Positions 27,991-36,345 of a stretch of DNA of 64,000 nucleotides are shown here, in pieces. The position numbers and the translations under genes were made by a program. Numbering within the stretch: the first letter of the stretch is position 1; each line of letters begins with the position of its first letter. The notes beneath the pieces were generated by a model that was not told where the DNA came from, did no database searches, and saw only the letters and a program-made list of their open reading frames with translations. The stretch comes from Alkalitalea saponilacus (GTDB lineage Bacteria > Bacteroidota > Bacteroidia > Bacteroidales > Marinilabiliaceae): contig NZ_FUYV01000003.1 in NCBI RefSeq assembly GCF_900168165.1, positions 1 to 64,000 on the forward strand. Reading direction: 5' to 3'.

Positions 27991-29358
27991 TTATATAACA
28001 GGAATGCTAACCACAAAAGTGGTTCCTTTTCCGGTTTGGCTGGATACACTGATGCTGCCTTTGTGAAGAGAAACAATCTTTTGAGCCAATGGAAGTCCTA
28101 TTCCATTGCCTTCGGTGTAGGAACGGTTACTTCCCCGGAAAAAGGGTTTGAAAATCTCCGGCAACTCATCATCCGGAATACCTATTCCGTTATCTTTAAT
28201 GGTGATGGTGATGGTTTCGGGTGATTGATGTATGAATGTTTCGCATCTGTTATCGGGACTGAATTTGCAACCGTTCTCCATAATTTTAATGAATGCTGTT
28301 TTAAGCAGGTATTCGTTTCCGAATACCCCGGCAGCTTCATCGTTCTCTTCCGAATCCTCAAAATGAAGATTAACAGCATATCCGGGACGATGTTTCATCA
28401 CAGTTTGCATCGCATCCAGTAACACTTCATCCATGCGGATAACTTTAAAACTTATTTCCTGAGGGTCGTATCCGGCCTTTGCCAAATCGAGCAGGTTGTT
28501 GGAGAGTGCAGCCAATCGACGGGAATCGAATAAAACATTTTTGATTATTTTTTGATATTCGGCAGTGGTTCGTTCTTTCTGAATGGCCAGATCGAGTTCA
28601 GTGGTCATGGCTGCCAGAGGTGTTCTCAGTTCATGAGAGATATTGCTCACAAACTCCTTTTGCGAGTTAAAAGAGTCCTCTAACCTGTTGAGCATTTTAT
28701 TAAAAGTATCGGCCATTTGCGAAAGTTCATCATGGTTCCCGGTGGATGGGAGCCTTAAATCCAGGTTCGATGCGGTTATGGATTCAGCTTTTCTAATCAT
28801 GGCTTTAACCGGGTCAAAAGCTTTTTTGGAAAAATAGAGCCCAGCCAGATATATCACAGCCATTGCCATGATTAATACCGTTAACATGGTGTTGCGCAAA
28901 TCAAATAATTTACTGTAACCGTAGCGGTCGTATGCCGTAGCCGTTATGGCGTAGGCAATTCCATTATATTTGTATCGAAGTCCAATTGCCTGCCAGTCGT
29001 CCTGATAAAAACGAATTTCTCCGTTATCAATAATTTCATCAATCATTTCAGGGGTTTCCTGCACGTGGTCAATGTCTTCGGCATCATGGTAGAGAAGATT
29101 AAATCCTGCGTCGTATATGGCCACTTCAACTTCGTTTATCACCTCAATGTTGCTGCGGTATATGGTTTGAAGCGTGGTGGTATCCACTTTGGCAATAAAA
29201 AAGAGGTTGGCTTTGGTAATGGCTTCCTGTTCTAATGCGGTGAAAAACTCACTTTCCCGGCTTTTATGTGCCGAATAATATATCACAATGGAAAAGGCCA
29301 GTAAAATAGCCGTGCTGATAACCGTGTATATGAGTGTAAGTTTTGTCCGTATCTTCAT
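27991..29358 (-). CDS. Two-component sensor histidine kinase
   Basis: 455 residues with two membrane helices (about 8-28 and 160-180) enclosing a periplasmic sensor domain of some 130 residues. A HAMP linker follows (KKAFDPVKAMIRKAESI to FNKMLNRLEDSF), then the HisKA H-box SHELRTPLAAM (phospho-acceptor His near 242) and HATPase boxes (NGCKFSPDN, IKDNGIGIPDDELP, GNGIGLPLAQKIV). Its start overlaps the stop of the response regulator by one base (TAATG), so translation is coupled. It is the last gene of a three-gene minus-strand operon headed by an outer-membrane protein and converges, with 6 bases between, on the E1 gene. Signal unknown; the domain layout is like CusS/envelope-type sensors. Confidence 0.93.
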   Translation of the reverse strand: MKIRTKLTLIYTVISTAILLAFSIVIYYSAHKSRESEFFTALEQEAITKANLFFIAKVDTTTLQTIYRSNIEVINEVEVAIYDAGFNLLYHDAEDIDHVQETPEMIDEIIDNGEIRFYQDDWQAIGLRYKYNGIAYAITATAYDRYGYSKLFDLRNTMLTVLIMAMAVIYLAGLYFSKKAFDPVKAMIRKAESITASNLDLRLPSTGNHDELSQMADTFNKMLNRLEDSFNSQKEFVSNISHELRTPLAAMTTELDLAIQKERTTAEYQKIIKNVLFDSRRLAALSNNLLDLAKAGYDPQEISFKVIRMDEVLLDAMQTVMKHRPGYAVNLHFEDSEENDEAAGVFGNEYLLKTAFIKIMENGCKFSPDNRCETFIHQSPETITITIKDNGIGIPDDELPEIFKPFFRGSNRSYTEGNGIGLPLAQKIVSLHKGSISVSSQTGKGTTFVVSIPVI

Positions 29359-30044
29359 TATAACTTATCCTTTAAAATAAACCCCATGCCGGATTTGGTA
29401 TGAATCAGTTTTGTGGGAAATTTTTTATCAATTTTATTCCTCAGGTAGTTGATATAGACGTCAATAAAATTAGTGCCGGTGTCAAAATGTGTTTCCCACA
29501 CATTTTGCGCAATCTCAGTTCGCGATAATACCCGCTCTTTATTTCTAAGCATGTACTCCAACAACTTGAACTCCTTCGGAGTGAGATGTATTTCCTGATT
29601 GTCCCGTTTTACCAGTTTGGTGTGAATGTTTAACTCCAAATCTGCATAGTTTAGAACTTCAGAATTATTGTTTTCCAGCTGATTGTACCTTTTCAATAAA
29701 GTGCGGATTCTTGCAAAAAGTTCTCTGAAATCGAATGGTTTAACCAGATAGTCGTCGGCACCGGCATCAAATCCTTCCACTTTATCATCAGTAGTCCCAA
29801 GCGCAGTAAGCATAATGATGGGTGTGTTGGGAAGATGTTCCCGGAGTTCCCGGCACAGGTCAATGCCATTTATTTTTGGAAGAATGATGTCAGTGATGAT
29901 GAGGTCGTAGGAGCTCCGTAATGCCAATTTTTTCCCGGTTTCCCCATCGTAGGCAACATCTGCCAGACAATTGTTTTCCTCAAGGCCACGCTTAATAAGC
30001 GTGGCAATGCGTTGCTCATCCTCTATAATCAGAATTTTATGCAT
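29358..30044 (-). CDS. OmpR/PhoB-family response regulator
   Basis: 228 residues. The receiver domain (1-120) has the acidic pair Glu8-Asp9, the phospho-acceptor Asp52 (LIITDIILPKINGIDL), Thr in MLTALG and the Lys of YLVKPF. The C-terminal winged-helix DNA-binding domain (about 130-225) includes LTPKEFKLLEYMLRN and VDVYINYLRNKID. It forms an operon with the kinase (overlapping by one base) and with the outer-membrane protein gene 16 bases upstream, so it probably controls that promoter as well as others. Confidence 0.95.
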   Translation of the reverse strand: MHKILIIEDEQRIATLIKRGLEENNCLADVAYDGETGKKLALRSSYDLIITDIILPKINGIDLCRELREHLPNTPIIMLTALGTTDDKVEGFDAGADDYLVKPFDFRELFARIRTLLKRYNQLENNNSEVLNYADLELNIHTKLVKRDNQEIHLTPKEFKLLEYMLRNKERVLSRTEIAQNVWETHFDTGTNFIDVYINYLRNKIDKKFPTKLIHTKSGMGFILKDKL

Positions 30045-30060
30045 GTTGACTCTTCTCTAA

Positions 30061-31170
30061 TCAAACATCAAAGATAAATGTGTATTTCAGCAAGAGCATG
30101 TTTTCGTGATAAATTTTTTCACCATAATGCTGGTATTCCAATCTTAACCTGTGGTTTTGGTATGGAAACCAGGAAACTCCTGTTGTTATGGATTTTTCGC
30201 TCATGGAGCCAATGCCTGGTTCCAATAGCGGGAGTTTTAATTGCTGATACATGATGCTGGCGTTCCATTTATCTGTTGGTGAATACACCAAAAAAGCATA
30301 ACCTCCCGGATAACTGCGATTTCCAAATTTACGGTTCATCCACTCTGCCGTAAATAGCAGCGATTGGTCATTTCGCATGGTTTGTTCAATAGTGAGGTTC
30401 CCACCCCATCCATTTATTTTATGACCTGTTTGCAACTCTTGATTGTTGAAGTTTTCTTCTTCTTCCAGCGCGAAAAATGGGTGAAGATTGCTTTGGTGTT
30501 CCCAATAACCAAAAATGCGTGGATTGATGGTAGTGGTTTCGTTGTGATATGTGTAGCTAAGGGTGTTGGTAAGAAGCGTGTTCTCTTTTTCTATGCCATT
30601 TTTAGCTAGTTCGGTTTTTAAGGCCATCTCCGAATTTGAATTATTGTAATATAGCTTGGTTCCTATTCCGTCAATGGCCATGCCGTGATTATTTCCCCAA
30701 TAGGATGTGAAAATCCGGGGTTTCATATTAAACTGAAAATCTGCCAGATGCAACTGATTTACAGGTGAGATGCGTGAAAACCACCGCCCGGCAGTAATTG
30801 TTAGAAATCCGGTGGTGTTCCATGTCAGGTAGAACTCCTCCACTTCCAGCTCTATATCGTATGGTGAAGGAGTTCCCATGCGGGTTTGACGCGTTTCGTT
30901 CAGCAAATCGTGCCAAGGAGAGGAGTCAAAGTGAAACGCTCCAAAAAGTGATATTTTGTCGTTAAAAATCACATCGACATCAACCATTATGGCTGCCAAT
31001 CCAAGCATGTAGTTTCCCGATTCAGTGGTCTGTTTTGCAAAAATCTCACCTCCAATCTCCAAATCAATATCCGGTTTGGTTATAGAATTCTGAGAATTCA
31101 AATCAGAGCAAAAAAGCATGATGATTGAGGATGTAAAGAAGGGGAGAATATGGAACGATTTTAATTGCAT
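30061..31170 (-). CDS. Predicted outer-membrane beta-barrel (porin-like) protein
   Basis: 369 residues with signal peptide (MQLKSFHILPFFTSSIIM...). The mature part alternates short amphipathic strands with loops, rich in Trp/Tyr/Asn (FYLTWNTTGFLTITAGRW, KLYYNNSNSEMALKTELAKNG, GWGGNLTIEQTMRNDQSLLFTAEWMNRKF) and ends in strands finishing with an aromatic (LLLKYTFIFDV), as in barrels. It resembles porins or channels but I cannot name a family. It heads an operon with the response regulator and the kinase, so it may be an envelope partner, target or sensor input of that system. Confidence 0.7.
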   Translation of the reverse strand: MQLKSFHILPFFTSSIIMLFCSDLNSQNSITKPDIDLEIGGEIFAKQTTESGNYMLGLAAIMVDVDVIFNDKISLFGAFHFDSSPWHDLLNETRQTRMGTPSPYDIELEVEEFYLTWNTTGFLTITAGRWFSRISPVNQLHLADFQFNMKPRIFTSYWGNNHGMAIDGIGTKLYYNNSNSEMALKTELAKNGIEKENTLLTNTLSYTYHNETTTINPRIFGYWEHQSNLHPFFALEEEENFNNQELQTGHKINGWGGNLTIEQTMRNDQSLLFTAEWMNRKFGNRSYPGGYAFLVYSPTDKWNASIMYQQLKLPLLEPGIGSMSEKSITTGVSWFPYQNHRLRLEYQHYGEKIYHENMLLLKYTFIFDV

Positions 31171-31513
31171 GTTTCTTTTTTTGCTGATGTTACTTTATGC
31201 ATTTATATGGCATTTAGTTTTTGCTTGTTTTTAGGAATTGTTTTTTACAAATGTATAACAGTTGTGGAATATACGAAATTAGAATAATGTTATAAAAGTA
31301 TTGGAAAATATTTAGAATTCAATTTGTTTGATTTTGAGAATAGGTAAATAATCAGAGCATTAGGTGTTTGAGTGGTTTTGGTGTGGCTGCTTAATGATCA
31401 GTTTGTCAATTGATTGTAGTTTCTTATTTTTATTTAATGAGATTCTAACGGTTTCCCAAATCCACAACTGGGGTCTGCTGCTCCTGAGCGTTTTAATATG
31501 CAGGGACGTAACA
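31171..31513. other. AT-rich gap upstream of the porin/TCS operon
   Basis: 343 bases downstream of the SDR gene and upstream of the barrel gene (both minus strand). Apart from the minus-strand -7 element at 31248-31255 I see no gene or structure. Short open frames here overlap the SDR gene and look spurious. Confidence 0.45.
31248..31255 (-). promoter_or_regulatory. Bacteroidota-type -7 element for the porin/TCS operon
   Basis: CAAATGTA on the + strand, i.e. TACATTTG reading leftwards, 78 bases before the barrel gene's ATG. No convincing -33 element is seen. Confidence 0.5.
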
Positions 31514-32284
31514 TTAATCTCTTTCCTCATTATTTCTATGTACATAAGCTGCACTGGCTTGGTTTGTAGGCATCAGCAACATATCATTTACATTTACATG
31601 TGGCGGACGGGTTACTATAAATTCAATGGCATCGGCCACATCATTTGCATAAAGAGGAGTTAAGCCTTTATATACATCATCGGCTTTCTTTTTGTCTCCA
31701 TGAAATCTTACAATTGAGAACTCAGTATCAACCATTCCCGGTGAAATGCTGGAAACTTTAATGTTATATGGAAGCAAGTCTATTCTCATCCCTTTGGTCA
31801 GAGCTTGCACAGCATGTTTTGATGCGCAATATACATTCCCGTTGGCATACACTTCGACGCCTGCTATGGAACTCACATTGATGATGTGTCCTGATTTTCT
31901 ATCAACCATTCCGGGAGATACAAGCCGGCTAATATAGAGAAGCCCTTTAAGATTGGTATCAATCATCGCTTCCCAATCATCCAGACTTCCATTATGAATT
32001 GGGTCAAGGCCGGAAGCAAGTCCTGCGTTGTTAACCAGAATATCTATCTTTAACTCCTCAGCAGATAAATGGTTCCATGCATCATCAACCTCTTGCTTTT
32101 GACGTATGTCAAAAGCAAGAATGGTAATGGATACGCCTTTAGGTTCTAATTTCTTTTGTAAAGCTGTCAGTCGCTCCTTCCTTCGTCCTGTAATGATCAG
32201 GTTATAGCCCAAATCGGCCAGTTTTATAGTGGTGGCTTCGCCAATTCCGGAGGTCGCTCCGGTAACAAGTGCTCTTTTTCTCAT
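31514..32284 (-). CDS. Short-chain dehydrogenase/reductase (YdfG-like)
   Basis: 256 residues of the classical SDR fold. The Rossmann motif TGATSGIGE is at residues 8-16, and VNNAGLASG and NVSSIAG follow. The catalytic Tyr and Lys are in YCASK and the Ser in NVSSI. An Arg-rich loop (TGRRKERL) after strand 2 favours NADP(H). The family includes NADP-dependent 3-hydroxy acid/serine dehydrogenases, so the substrate is probably a small hydroxy acid. ATG 32284 is chosen; the upstream extension would add 18 residues without similarity. It is divergent from purL. Confidence 0.9.
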   Translation of the reverse strand: MRKRALVTGATSGIGEATTIKLADLGYNLIITGRRKERLTALQKKLEPKGVSITILAFDIRQKQEVDDAWNHLSAEELKIDILVNNAGLASGLDPIHNGSLDDWEAMIDTNLKGLLYISRLVSPGMVDRKSGHIINVSSIAGVEVYANGNVYCASKHAVQALTKGMRIDLLPYNIKVSSISPGMVDTEFSIVRFHGDKKKADDVYKGLTPLYANDVADAIEFIVTRPPHVNVNDMLLMPTNQASAAYVHRNNEERD

Positions 32285-32383
32285 AAACGTATATTTGATG
32301 AATGCATTTGTATTGTGACCGAATTTTATTATTTTCAACTACGAATTTAGTTGCATTTGTATTATTGTCAAAACAACATTGAT

Positions 32384-32391
32384 TACATTTG
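32384..32391 (+). promoter_or_regulatory. Bacteroidota-type -7 element for purL
   Basis: TACATTTG lies 31 bases before ATG 32423, giving a leader of about 25 bases. This rules out the TTG at 32351 as a start, since it would be upstream of the promoter. An in-range TTG at 32365-32367 has a short 16-base spacer, so the -33 is doubtful. Confidence 0.55.
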
Positions 32392-32422
32392 TGACTGGAA
32401 TACTATTTTTAAAACATCAGCT

Positions 32423-34648
32423 ATGTCCATTCAGGAAACAACAATTCATGATGCCGAATCCTTTAATTTAACGTCTGAGGAATTCGCAAGAATAAGATCA
32501 ATATTGGGTCGAACTCCGAACATAATCGAATTGGAGATTTTTTCAATTCTCTGGTCTGAGCATGCCAGTTATAAAAACTCCTTGAAGTGGCTTGAGATTC
32601 TTCCTGTAAATGGTGACGGGGTTGTTGTTGAGGCAGGAAAAGAGAGTGCAGGAGCAATTGATATAGGAGATGGACAGGTATGTGTCTTTAAAGTAGAGTC
32701 TCATAACCATCCATGTGCTGTGCAACCAAGACTTGGCGCTTCCACCGGATTAAGAGTGGTTACCCGGGATATTTTTACCATGGGAGCAAAGCCATTGGCT
32801 TTTCTTGATTCTTTACGATTTGGAAATGGCGTGAGAGACACCGCCCGATGGTTGTTTGAAGAGGTGATTACCGGACTGGCTGATTTTGAAAAAGGGTTTG
32901 GTGTGCCTGTAGTTGGTGGTGAGGTGTTCTTCTGCGATGCCTTTAATTCAAGCCCCATTGTCAATAACATGGTGGTTGGTGTTGCCAATAAGGAAGATCT
33001 AATTTCTGCTGTTGCTAAAGGAAAAGGAAATTTGATCGCTGTAGTGGGCGTTTCAACAGGAGACGATGGCATTGATGGAGATGCATTTGCCGCTGATTTT
33101 ATTACAGACAATGGAGTTAAAGGGTTATCACTGGACAGATTGAAGAATGTTGAAGTTGAAAAATCGCTTTATAAAATCATTCGAAAACTGATTGAAAAGA
33201 AGCTGGCCATTGGAGTTCAACCAATTGGAGCTCAGGGTATCGCTGGGGCTGTAACAGAGATGGCTGCTCGCGGAAAGTCAGGAGTTAAGGTGACTACCGC
33301 CAACATTCCTTTGCAGAATACAGGGTTATCTTCTCGTGATATCCTGATCTCAGAAACATGGGGCAGAATGTTGGTGTGTTTTGAGCCGGAGCATAAAGAA
33401 AAGATTGAATCAATTGCCAGAAAGGCCGGTGTTGAATTTGGAATAATTGGTGAAGTAACGGATGACGGAATATTTAATCTTGTTGAAAATAACGAATCTC
33501 TAATAAATATTCCCGTTGATTATTTAGGTCTTGGAGGAAAGGCTCCAGTATATGAGCCCGAATATGAGCTTGATGGGAAAGAGGTCGTTAATTGTATTTT
33601 GGAAGAACTTCCTGAACCAGATCATTATCCAGCTGTTGTAAAACAAATGATGAGTTCGTTAAACCTGGTGTCAAAAAAATGGTTGAGTAAGAAATTCTCG
33701 AAATCTCTTCGTCCACAGGCAATGAGTAGCAAATATCCTTCTGATGCATCCATTATTGAGGTGGAGCATAATGGTAAGGCATTGGTAGCCACGATGGATT
33801 GTAATCCTGGTTACATGACAACTGATGCATACAAGGGTGCACAGATTGCTGTTGCAGAAGCTGCCAGAAACATAGTTTGTGCCGGAGGAAAACCATTGGC
33901 CATATCTGATTGTTTGAACTTTGGTAATCCGAACGAGCCAAAGGCTTATGGAGCCTTTGTTGCTTCTGTGAAAGGAATAGCTGAAGCTTGCAAACTGTTC
34001 AATGTTCCGGTAATAAGTGGAAATGTGAGTTTTTACAATCAAAGATCCATCGATGGGCAGATTGTTCCCATCACACCATCGCCAATTATCGGAATGGTAG
34101 GGCTTTTAAAGGATTCTGCAAAGCATACCACATTAGCGTTCAGACATAAAGGAGACATGATCTTTTTGGTAGGGCGGTCACGAAATGATGTAAACGGATC
34201 GGAATACATCAGGAAAGTTCACCGGGTTAATGTTTCGCTACCTCCTTATTACGATCCCGAAGAGGAGCGCGAGTTGCATCAGGTTGTTTCAGGGATGATA
34301 GAGGCCGATCTGGTTCGGTCTGTACATGATGTTTCAAATGGCGGACTTTTCTTTACCCTTTTGGAGTGCGCTACTCCGTTGGAGTTTGGGTTTGATATAA
34401 CTACTGATGCAGAAATAAGAAAGGATGCGTTTCTTTTTGGAGAATCTCAAAGCAGGGTGATTGTTTCTGTTTCTGCCGAAAAGCAGGATATGTTTGTGGA
34501 TTACATGGTTGAGCAGGAGTTTCCGTTTTCAATTCTCGGGCATGTAACCAAGGGAGAGGTTCGTATTGATGATGAGTCATACGGATATGTAGATGAGTTA
34601 AAAAAAGTGTTTGAAAGCCAGTTGAAAAGCTGGGTAGAAGGGAAATAG
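32423..34648 (+). CDS. purL: Phosphoribosylformylglycinamidine synthase, small PurL type
   Basis: 741 residues, the size of the small (Bacillus-type) PurL. It makes FGAM from FGAR, ATP and ammonia in purine synthesis. Motifs include WSEHASYKNS (about 47-56), VFKVESHNHPCAVQP, GASTGLRVVTRDIFTMGAKPLA, VVGGEVFF, VGVSTGDDGIDG, MDCNPGYMTTDAYKG and DVSNGGLFFTLLE. The small type needs separate PurQ (glutaminase) and PurS; neither is in this window. Many Bacteroidales use the long single-chain enzyme, so the presence of a small PurL is worth noting. The usual Cys after SEH is Ala here. The ubiE gene begins 7 bases downstream, so they are probably one transcript with porT. Confidence 0.9.
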   Translation: MSIQETTIHDAESFNLTSEEFARIRSILGRTPNIIELEIFSILWSEHASYKNSLKWLEILPVNGDGVVVEAGKESAGAIDIGDGQVCVFKVESHNHPCAVQPRLGASTGLRVVTRDIFTMGAKPLAFLDSLRFGNGVRDTARWLFEEVITGLADFEKGFGVPVVGGEVFFCDAFNSSPIVNNMVVGVANKEDLISAVAKGKGNLIAVVGVSTGDDGIDGDAFAADFITDNGVKGLSLDRLKNVEVEKSLYKIIRKLIEKKLAIGVQPIGAQGIAGAVTEMAARGKSGVKVTTANIPLQNTGLSSRDILISETWGRMLVCFEPEHKEKIESIARKAGVEFGIIGEVTDDGIFNLVENNESLINIPVDYLGLGGKAPVYEPEYELDGKEVVNCILEELPEPDHYPAVVKQMMSSLNLVSKKWLSKKFSKSLRPQAMSSKYPSDASIIEVEHNGKALVATMDCNPGYMTTDAYKGAQIAVAEAARNIVCAGGKPLAISDCLNFGNPNEPKAYGAFVASVKGIAEACKLFNVPVISGNVSFYNQRSIDGQIVPITPSPIIGMVGLLKDSAKHTTLAFRHKGDMIFLVGRSRNDVNGSEYIRKVHRVNVSLPPYYDPEEERELHQVVSGMIEADLVRSVHDVSNGGLFFTLLECATPLEFGFDITTDAEIRKDAFLFGESQSRVIVSVSAEKQDMFVDYMVEQEFPFSILGHVTKGEVRIDDESYGYVDELKKVFESQLKSWVEGK

Positions 34649-34655
34649 AAAAGAA

Positions 34656-35387
34656 ATGGATATAGTTCCGTATACTCAACAAAGGGGCACTAAAAAAGAA
34701 CAGGTGACATACATGTTCAATAAAATAGCCCCTCAATACGATTTGTTGAACCACCTATTCTCATTTGGAATTGATAAAGACTGGCGTCGAAAGGTTGTTG
34801 ACGAGGTAAAAAAAACTAAGAATCCAGTTATCCTTGATGTGGCAACTGGCACCGGTGATTTGGCTTTAGCTCTTGCTGCCAGTCATCCTACAGCCATCCA
34901 TGCCATTGATATTTCTCCGGGGATGCTTAATATTGCCAAAAAAAAGGTGTTAAGCCGAGGTTTACAAAACACCATTATGCTCACCGAAGCCGATTCTGAA
35001 GCGATCCCCTTCCCGAATGGTAAATTTGATGTGGCCACAGTGGCTTTTGGTGTCAGAAATTTTGGTGACTTGAACCTTGGACTGATTGAGATTAACCGGG
35101 TTCTAAAACGCGGTGGAAAAATCATCGTATTGGAGTTCTCCAGGCCAAATGTTTTTCCCATGAAGCAATTTTACCGTTGTTATTTCAATCGGCTGATTCC
35201 GTTTTGCGGAGCTCTTTTTTCCAAAGACAGAGAGGCTTATTCATACTTGTCGGCCTCTGTTATGGCCTTCCCCGAGGGTAAAGAGTTTGAACAGGAATTG
35301 ATGATGGCTGGTTTTGATGACATAAAGACCCATCGACTGAGTTTAGGTATCGCTTCAATTTATATTGCAACCAAGTCTTTGCAATAA
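34656..35387 (+). CDS. ubiE: Demethylmenaquinone methyltransferase
   Basis: 243 residues; a SAM-dependent methyltransferase that makes menaquinone from demethylmenaquinone at the inner membrane face. N-terminal signature VTYMFNKIAPQYDLLNHLFSFGID (about 18-41, UbiE/COQ5 site 1), SAM motif I ILDVATGTGDLALA (about 59-72), then EADSEAIPFPNGKFDVATVAFGVRNF, and the second signature VLKRGGKIIVLEFSRP. The length is normal. It follows purL by 7 bases and precedes the PorT-like gene by 59 bases. Coupling of ubiE with porT occurs in other Bacteroidota. Confidence 0.95.
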   Translation: MDIVPYTQQRGTKKEQVTYMFNKIAPQYDLLNHLFSFGIDKDWRRKVVDEVKKTKNPVILDVATGTGDLALALAASHPTAIHAIDISPGMLNIAKKKVLSRGLQNTIMLTEADSEAIPFPNGKFDVATVAFGVRNFGDLNLGLIEINRVLKRGGKIIVLEFSRPNVFPMKQFYRCYFNRLIPFCGALFSKDREAYSYLSASVMAFPEGKEFEQELMMAGFDDIKTHRLSLGIASIYIATKSLQ

Positions 35388-35446
35388 TATCAGTGATTAT
35401 TCGTTTTATTCGCAAAACCAAATATTATTTTGTTATCCGGCTTCAG

Positions 35447-36154
35447 ATGAAGAAAGTTGTTTCAATATTCCTGTTTGTCCTGGTGTGTTCTGCGTTGATT
35501 GCACAACCATCGAAAAGAAGGGTTCCAAACTTGCCTTCTTTTGATGATCGTCATCTGAACTTTGGATTTCTGATAGGGTTAAACACCATGGATTTTAGAG
35601 TTGTGCACGCAAACCCATCTGATGTTACAGGAACGGAGATGAGATATGCCGATGTAGTAAATCTCAACCCGGGAATTAATATCGGTATGGTTACAAGCTT
35701 CAGACTCAATCAGTACCTGAATTTGCGATTGTTACCGGGAATCAGTTTTGGTCAACGAGATTTACACTTTATCAGCAATGATGGAGAAGAAGACAGATGG
35801 CCTCTTGAGGTTAAATCAACTTTCATTGAATGCCCTATTCTGATTAAGTTCAATGGCGCCAGAATGACCAATGCGAAGCCATATCTGGTGGGCGGCGTTA
35901 ATCCCCGCTTCGACCTTGCCAAAAGTAGAAAGGATGGGATATTAATGCGCCCTTTTGACCTCTACTGGGAACTAGGAGCCGGAATCGATTCTTATATGAG
36001 CTACTTCAGATTTTCTACCGAATTGAAAATTTCTGTGGGCATGTTAAATGTATTAAGTCCGGAAGGAACCGGAGAGCCTGAAGATGTTCTTTACACAGGT
36101 GTTTTGGATAGGCTTACATCCCGGATTTTTGTTCTCACCTTTTATTTTGAGTAA
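35447..36154 (+). CDS. porT: PorT family outer-membrane protein (T9SS assembly)
   Basis: 235 residues. The ATG at 35447 starts a clear signal peptide (MKKVVSIFLFVLVCSALIAQ), while the earlier start at 35393 would add 18 basic residues before it. The mature part is an outer-membrane barrel of PorT type: HLNFGFLIGLNTMDFRV, NLNPGINIGMVTSFRLNQYLNLRLLPGISFGQR, STFIECPILIKFNGARM, YWELGAGIDSYMSYFRFSTELKISVG. PorT is required for type IX secretion and gliding in characterised species. Its location after ubiE is the conserved setting and supports the call. It fits the four T9SS-tailed proteins in the same window. Confidence 0.85.
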   Translation: MKKVVSIFLFVLVCSALIAQPSKRRVPNLPSFDDRHLNFGFLIGLNTMDFRVVHANPSDVTGTEMRYADVVNLNPGINIGMVTSFRLNQYLNLRLLPGISFGQRDLHFISNDGEEDRWPLEVKSTFIECPILIKFNGARMTNAKPYLVGGVNPRFDLAKSRKDGILMRPFDLYWELGAGIDSYMSYFRFSTELKISVGMLNVLSPEGTGEPEDVLYTGVLDRLTSRIFVLTFYFE

Positions 36155-36234
36155 ATCATCTGTTTTTTTGATGTTTGAAAGGTTATTTAGTAAAGGCGCT
36201 GATATATTTATAAAGATAAATCAATCCGATATGA

Positions 36235-36242
36235 TATATTTG
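36235..36242 (+). promoter_or_regulatory. Bacteroidota-type -7 element for the COG2509 gene
   Basis: TATATTTG about 104 bases before ATG 36346. No clear -33 element. It would give a structured leader of about 100 bases (see 36291-36330). Confidence 0.5.
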
Positions 36243-36290
36243 CAAAAAAGTCGTTTTTTAGTTTATCACTTCTAATTCTTCATAATTTGA

Positions 36291-36330
36291 AGATCAGCAT
36301 CAATCCCTGAGAGGATTGACGCGATGATCT
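36291..36330 (+). promoter_or_regulatory. Two-part hairpin in the 5' leader of the COG2509 gene
   Basis: Outer stem AGATCA (36291-36296) with TGATCT (36325-36330). Inner stem 36300-36306 with 36313-36319, loop CTGAGA. It is 16 bases before the ATG and may affect translation or be a processing site. Confidence 0.45.
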
Positions 36331-36345
36331 AACGCTCTGTTGTTA

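Noticed and set aside
31364-31663. 99-residue plus-strand frame beside the SDR gene
   Set aside because: Overlaps the SDR coding region on the opposite strand; product is Ile/Leu/Cys-rich with no domain.
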